Below are positions 59,347 to 64,000 of a stretch of DNA of 64,000 nucleotides, one piece after another. How positions within the stretch are numbered: the first letter of the stretch is position 1; every line of letters begins with the position of its first letter. The position numbers and the translations under genes are program-made. Origin of the DNA: Pyxicephalus adspersus. Lineage: Eukaryota > Chordata > Amphibia > Anura > Pyxicephalidae. The stretch covers positions 61,071,412-61,135,411 of the forward strand of contig NC_092861.1 in the NCBI RefSeq assembly GCF_032062135.1, given 5' to 3'. The notes under the pieces were generated by a model. It saw only the letters and a program-made list of their open reading frames with translations. It did no database searches and was not told where the DNA came from.

Positions 59347-59959
59347 AGGATCCATTAAAGTTGATATGCCAGTTCTACATTCTGAGGTTCTGAGAGTCAA
59401 AAGGTTTTGTGGATTCCCATCAAATAGACTTGGAGTTGATGCTACACCTTTGAACAAGTGATTTTTGTAAAGTCCTGACCACCAATATGTCTACTGCTTT
59501 TCAAGTTTCTACCCCTGTGCTGCCTTCCAATTCTGCATATTGGACAATAGCCTCTTGAGCATTTTTGCTTGTTCATTCTTTCTCATTTTTTTTTTCATTT
59601 TTTGACCTTTTTACTATTGAGAAAATTGTAATGAAGTAATATTCTATATTTGGTCCACCCAGAATAATTACCTATGTGCACCACCATATACTGTAACAGT
59701 GATTACCCACAACCTCAACATAGTGAAACCTTGTCTTTTAGGTATATATTATATATGTGCATTTGCTGTTGTCTACTTGTGTTTTTTTCTTGTCAGAGCA
59801 GAAATGCTCAGTTCTAGGTAGTAAGCCTCTAAAGAATAGTTGTCTATTATCTACATGAGCTCATAGCTGATAAATAACACTCTTTTCATATTGATAAAAT
59901 AAGACAAAACTGTCAAGTGATAAACCATAAAATGGAACCATACCATTTTTTCAAAAAAA
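59347..59959. other. Unassigned DNA
   Basis: No feature recognised. Confidence 0.4.
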
Positions 59960-60345
59960 TTGCAGTTAGGCAGGTCCTTTATTGCAGGGGCAGGTGATGT
60001 CCATTTTGGAAAAAAAATACTCGTACCTAGCAGATACCAATTTTTTCAATACACTTACCGGGCCCTGTTCCAGTGTGGGTACAGCAACTTCTTCTCTTCC
60101 TGGTTAGATCTTTTGATATCTTGATCGGCTGGGCCAGCATTACAAAACTCTTGCGCAGGCACGGGTAGCTGCAGAGAAAGTTGGGATGCGTCAGGTATCC
60201 CAGAATCCTACAGTTTTTGACAGAAGAAGACCGTGATCAAGCAGGTAAGTATGTTTCATTGCAAAAGGGACATTGTCTGTCCCTTTCTGCAATAAAGACT
60301 GCATAGATTTTCAAAGATATTTTTAAATTTAGGTTTTGCTTGTAA
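59960..60345. repeat. Diverged TTAA-family repeat with CpG-rich body
   Basis: Words 'aggcaggtcctttattgcag', 'ttgatcggctgggcc', 'gcgcaggcacggg' and 'gcaaaagggacattgtctgtc' match the body of other members. Ends are eroded. Confidence 0.5.
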
Positions 60346-60409
60346 TCTTGACATTTCCTGTAGTTTTGAAAGCTGCTGTATTTAAGAAACAGAACAGGTT
60401 TACAGCCTT

Positions 60410-60580
60410 AGTGTGTGGATACACTTCTAGGTATTGTTGCTAGAAACAATCTTTCATGATGGTTTCCAGCAACAAACGAGTGACAAATGAATGAGTGCTG
60501 CACTTTACTGTTCTCTCCTCCTTTTACTTGTATTGCAGTCATTCGTTGGTCGCTCATGGAAAAACGTCCGATTACTTTTC
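60410..60580. repeat. Diverged GTGTGTACGTAGC-family fragment
   Basis: 'gtgtggatacacttctaggt', 'aacaatctttcatgatggtt' and 'ccagcaacaaacgagtg' mirror the left half of copy A at 9855. The right end is lost. Confidence 0.55.
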
Positions 60581-61257
60581 TATTCTAACAGGAAAACAAG
60601 AAAACAAAAAATATTAGTAAGGTGAGACAGTACAATTTACAAAGGTAAGACAGTATAACAATTCAAGAGTGAACATTTGTATCATTAATGATGCCCATTA
60701 CTTACTAATCCTCCTTTTGCTTACAGTATTAATAAACGAAAAATGACAATAGTGCTCCATTCTTGTACATATCAGTAAATATATGGTTTTTCTATTCTAC
60801 TTTTTACCCAACAATTATTATTGGCAATATTATCCCCCTCTTATTAGGCAACCCAGTGTGTCTAGTAGGCTTTTTTCACTTATTACTTATTGTGACTTTT
60901 TTTTAAACACTGGGGACAACCATTGTGTAACATCATTTATTTGTTTCTAACAAACGTAAGCTTTTTCTTTGAATGGAAAAAATATAGTGTTAATCCCCAG
61001 GAACGTGATGTCTGTACTTATGATTTCAATGTGAAAATTGTATATAGACAAATTTTTTTGTACAGCTATCTGAGCTTGCAAACAGATTTGACATTTTAGT
61101 CAATAATACACAAAATTGTGTCAAAAAGAAACATGAACAACTAATGTGTATTTACTTGGTGAAATGTATGATGCATTTAATTATTTAGAAAGGTAGTTAA
61201 AGTAAATTAATTTTCTAGGTGTAGTCAAACAGCATCTGACAACCTAAGATGAATTAA
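60581..61257. other. Unassigned DNA
   Basis: No feature recognised. Confidence 0.4.
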
Positions 61258-61598
61258 AAATGATTATTAACTTGTGTTTATATAGTGCCGACATATTACA
61301 CAGCACTTCACAAAGTCCAAAATCTTGTCACTAGCTGTTCCTCAAAGGGCTCACAATCTAATATCTCACCATAGTCGTAAGTCATTACCACAGTCTAAGG
61401 TCAATTTGGGGTGGAGCCGGTTAACCTAACTGCAAGTTTTTGGAATGTGGGAGGAAACTGGAGTACCCAAAGGGAACCAACGCAAATATAGGGATACATA
61501 CAAACTCCAAGCAGATAGTGCCCTGGCTGAGATTTGAACTGGGGACCTGGCGCTGCAAAGGCCAGAGTGATAACCTCTAAACCACAGTGCCGCCCACT
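61258..61598 (-). repeat. tRNA-derived SINE, most complete copy
   Basis: On the minus strand the head reads as a tRNA-like Pol III promoter. The A box TGGTTTAGAGG (complement of 61574-61584) matches TRGYNNARNGG and the B box GTTCAAATC (complement of 61531-61539) matches GWTCRANNC. The body follows ('ctccaagcagatagtgcc' and 'gtgggaggaaactggagta' on plus), then the tail ending in 'cgacatattacacagcac' and ATT-rich sequence near 61260. About 340 bp. Partial copies are at 44965, 15090, 50833 and 56595. Confidence 0.82.
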
Positions 61599-64000
61599 AC
61601 ACTAAAAAGTATTGGTCTAGCCATAATTTCGCTATATACAGAATACAAAGACCTGTACAATGAGGGGACTAAACACTTCCTGACACCAAATTATGGGATT
61701 ATGTAATTAGAATTGGGACATTCTACAGCTTTTACACCTCATTCTGTTCTTGGAAAATCAACATCTGTCTTGTCACATTAATGTGTTTTGTATAGAAAAA
61801 AAAGAAAAGACTCGAACCTCTGTCAGATCGTTGCCACTGTCTTAGAACTCCCACACCCAGAGAGAAAATAAAGGGTAATCTCCTAAATGAAACTTTAAAG
61901 AAGTTGTAACTCTTTAGTACTTTTCGCAAAAAAATGTCAGGGCACTGACTGGGCAGTATATCACCAACATAGAAGCTTGTAAAAATGTTTAAAGCAAAAA
62001 TGTTGGGTTTAATTTTTAGGTTTATCCTTAGTCTAAATTTTGCTTTGTAGGTGGGGAAGATGCAGAGCCACTGGCAGGTTTACACTGTTGTCTTTGTTTT
62101 CTTTAGGGAGATATTTAATGTCCATGTGATAGCCTTTCCTGGGAGAAAATTACTTAATAAAATAAAGACGGCACTAAAAGCCCTTTGTGATGTAATACTT
62201 ATTCTATGTTTCACTGAAACAATTGCTCCTATTGGTACATCCTTCTCTGATTATAAGATTGTCCCTCACTTCACGTGGCAACCTTTCCATTTCTACCCAA
62301 AAACAGTACAGTACAATTACCTTTAATTAATGAAGTTGTTATGTTACAGTAATATACAGTGCTCCAATATGCAGCCCAAAATATATTATATTGGAACAAA
62401 ATGTAAACACAAAATTAACTGCATAACTAAATAGGAATTTAAGCCTTTAAAAGCTTGCCTTTTTTTGTAACAACTATAATAACATAATTATAATGTGTTC
62501 TTTTTTGGAGACACTTCCAAGAAGCAGTATATTTTAATGCATCTACTTAATACTGTTTACACTGTGCGGTTCATTGTACAGAAATTGGAAGGCAAAACAT
62601 GATTTTGTAAGGAGCTGCAGACTGTGCCAATACAATATAAAATATATGCTTGCAGAATGAACTGTCCAAATCTGTTAGAAATAGTAAAGTAAACATTTGT
62701 TTGAAAAAATAGTACGTAACAATAAAGCTTATTGTAAGTGCTTCTTTTTTTGAATGAGTAAACCAAGAAAATTTCAGCCCACAAAAACAGATACCCATAA
62801 AATGCAAATTGTGTTGTATTGAAATATACACAGAGCTCAAAAATTATGTTGTAGATTTCTAATTTTCTATTATATTGAAAATGTATGTAGGCTAATATTG
62901 TAGTCAGTATTCAAATGTGTGTCTCCTACTCTTTTCTAATATTTATTTTTGTTATTTATTGTGATTTAATTTCCATGAATATAAATGGTTCTAATATGGA
63001 CCCATACTGGCGGTCCTTGGGCTTGTGTTAATAGGCAAATTAAGCATATATTGTGGTCGATTCTGCTTGTGTCCAAGATTAGTTTGAGACACTCTTGTGA
63101 TCACTTATAGCTCATTGACAGGTACATTTGGCTTGCATTTGACTTTCTCTTTAGTTGCATCAATCTGCTTCAGCATGCTTTCGTATCCCTTTTGAATTGT
63201 ATGGGAAAAAAAGCACATACAGTACAGACCTTAATGTAGAAACACCCATCCTACATTAGACACTAGTTTGTGCTTAAGCTTGCCTGCCCTTCCTGGCTTT
63301 TGCACTGTCCTATTCGCCAATGAGACAATCCCAGATAGTAATCAACCAAAAGGAATGTGAAATGGTTGGAGGAACCGGGCAAGCTCCAAAACCCCCAATG
63401 CGTTTCAACATTTTCTGCCATAGAACAACCTGTGGGAACTGAAAACTAGCAACAGGAATTATAAGGAAACTCTGACTATCTGCATTTTATACTTGTCATT
63501 AACTTTAGGCTTTGAATGAAGCTCTTTGGATGTTACTGGTAGATCAGTACTAATACCAAATGGTTCAGGTAATGCTGCAGATGTAAACAACTGTACAGGC
63601 ATGATAGCCACTATATTACCATAATGCTTGTTACATTTTGTTTTCCTTCTTCACTTCTCTTCCTTTTTTATTTTCTTTTTTTCTTGGAGTGCTAGAAATA
63701 ATACTTTCTAGCATGCTTTTTGCTTATTGTTTATTTTTCTTTATTTATGCAAAATTAAAAAATGTAATGTAGGATTCGGGTGTATGAGTATGGCCAGCAA
63801 AACTTAAATTAAAGCAGAACATTTTTTTTAGTTTTTAGATAAACCATGGAATAGTAAGAACCCCTGGCAGGTTCCTGTTGTTGTCTGCATTCCTACTTGA
63901 GTTGTTTACCCAATGTGTACTGGTGACTAGAGCTGATCTGGTGATTTTTGCAATACTTGGAGTAAATTTTCCCATGCTAAAAGCTAAAAAGTTAATTTGC
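61599..64000. other. Unassigned DNA to window end
   Basis: Short blocks at about 61990-62110 and 63810-63920 share a 'ggcaggttt/cctgttgttgtctgc' wording with each other and may be two copies of one old repeat. ATGCGTTTCA at 63398-63407 resembles the ACGCGTTTCG word. The open frames at 62051-62326 (plus) and 62557-62840 (minus) have no motif. Confidence 0.35.

Noticed and set aside
61531..61584. A tRNA gene on the minus strand
   Set aside because: A and B boxes are present but the body and tail are those of a SINE repeated elsewhere in the window, and a cloverleaf with a proper acceptor stem is not apparent.
1..64000. CRISPR array, bacterial operon or prophage
   Set aside because: No regularly spaced short direct repeats with unique spacers, no ribosome binding sites before dense ORFs; composition and repeats are those of a vertebrate nuclear genome.

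Overview
This window looks like non-coding vertebrate nuclear DNA. It is AT-rich, has no dense run of long ORFs, and carries many decayed DNA transposons, L1 remnants, a tRNA-derived SINE family, and (TA)n, (AAT)n, (CA)n and (GT)n microsatellites. From memory, this repeat mix resembles an anuran amphibian genome, possibly a true frog; no alignment was run to confirm this. There are no bacterial-type operons, rRNA genes, CRISPR arrays or complete protein-coding genes. The window is best read as an intergenic or long intronic segment.

Layout. 0-5 kb: a CpG-rich inverted-repeat element, a CpG-rich repeat, a complete but dead mariner with 31-bp terminal inverted repeats (TIRs) and TA duplications, a TTAA-flanked MITE and a fold-back MITE array. 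5-16 kb: mostly unassigned AT-rich DNA, with a 510-bp giant inverted repeat, a 331-bp MITE, a TA-flanked TIR element and a hAT-like MITE. 16-18.2 kb: an L1 ORF2 relic and, on the minus strand, a splice-flanked 60-codon open segment with a second, broken copy about 490 bp away. 20-32 kb: two copies of a pogo/Tigger-like TIR element, a hAT MITE with 8-bp duplications, a tight hairpin, a repeat-poor segment (24-25.1 kb) with a weak exon candidate, and a second repeat-poor segment (28.2-29 kb) with a 16-bp homeodomain-type palindrome. 30-45 kb: more MITEs, a 33-bp candidate microexon at 40.26 kb, a 724-bp TIR element and SINEs. 45-64 kb: further MITEs, a Tc1 relic interrupted by an L1 fragment and by a MITE, and a SINE with recognisable Pol III A and B boxes.

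The repeats give a partial relative chronology. The Tc1 element is older than the L1 copy and the fold-back MITE inside it. The two 331/326-bp MITE copies at 9.9 and 41.2 kb are nearly identical and so look recent. The most unusual signals are the duplicated minus-strand exon candidate at 17.4-18.2 kb, the hairpin at 23.3 kb, and an ACGCGTTTCG / GCTTCCTCAGG module that recurs in otherwise dissimilar surroundings.
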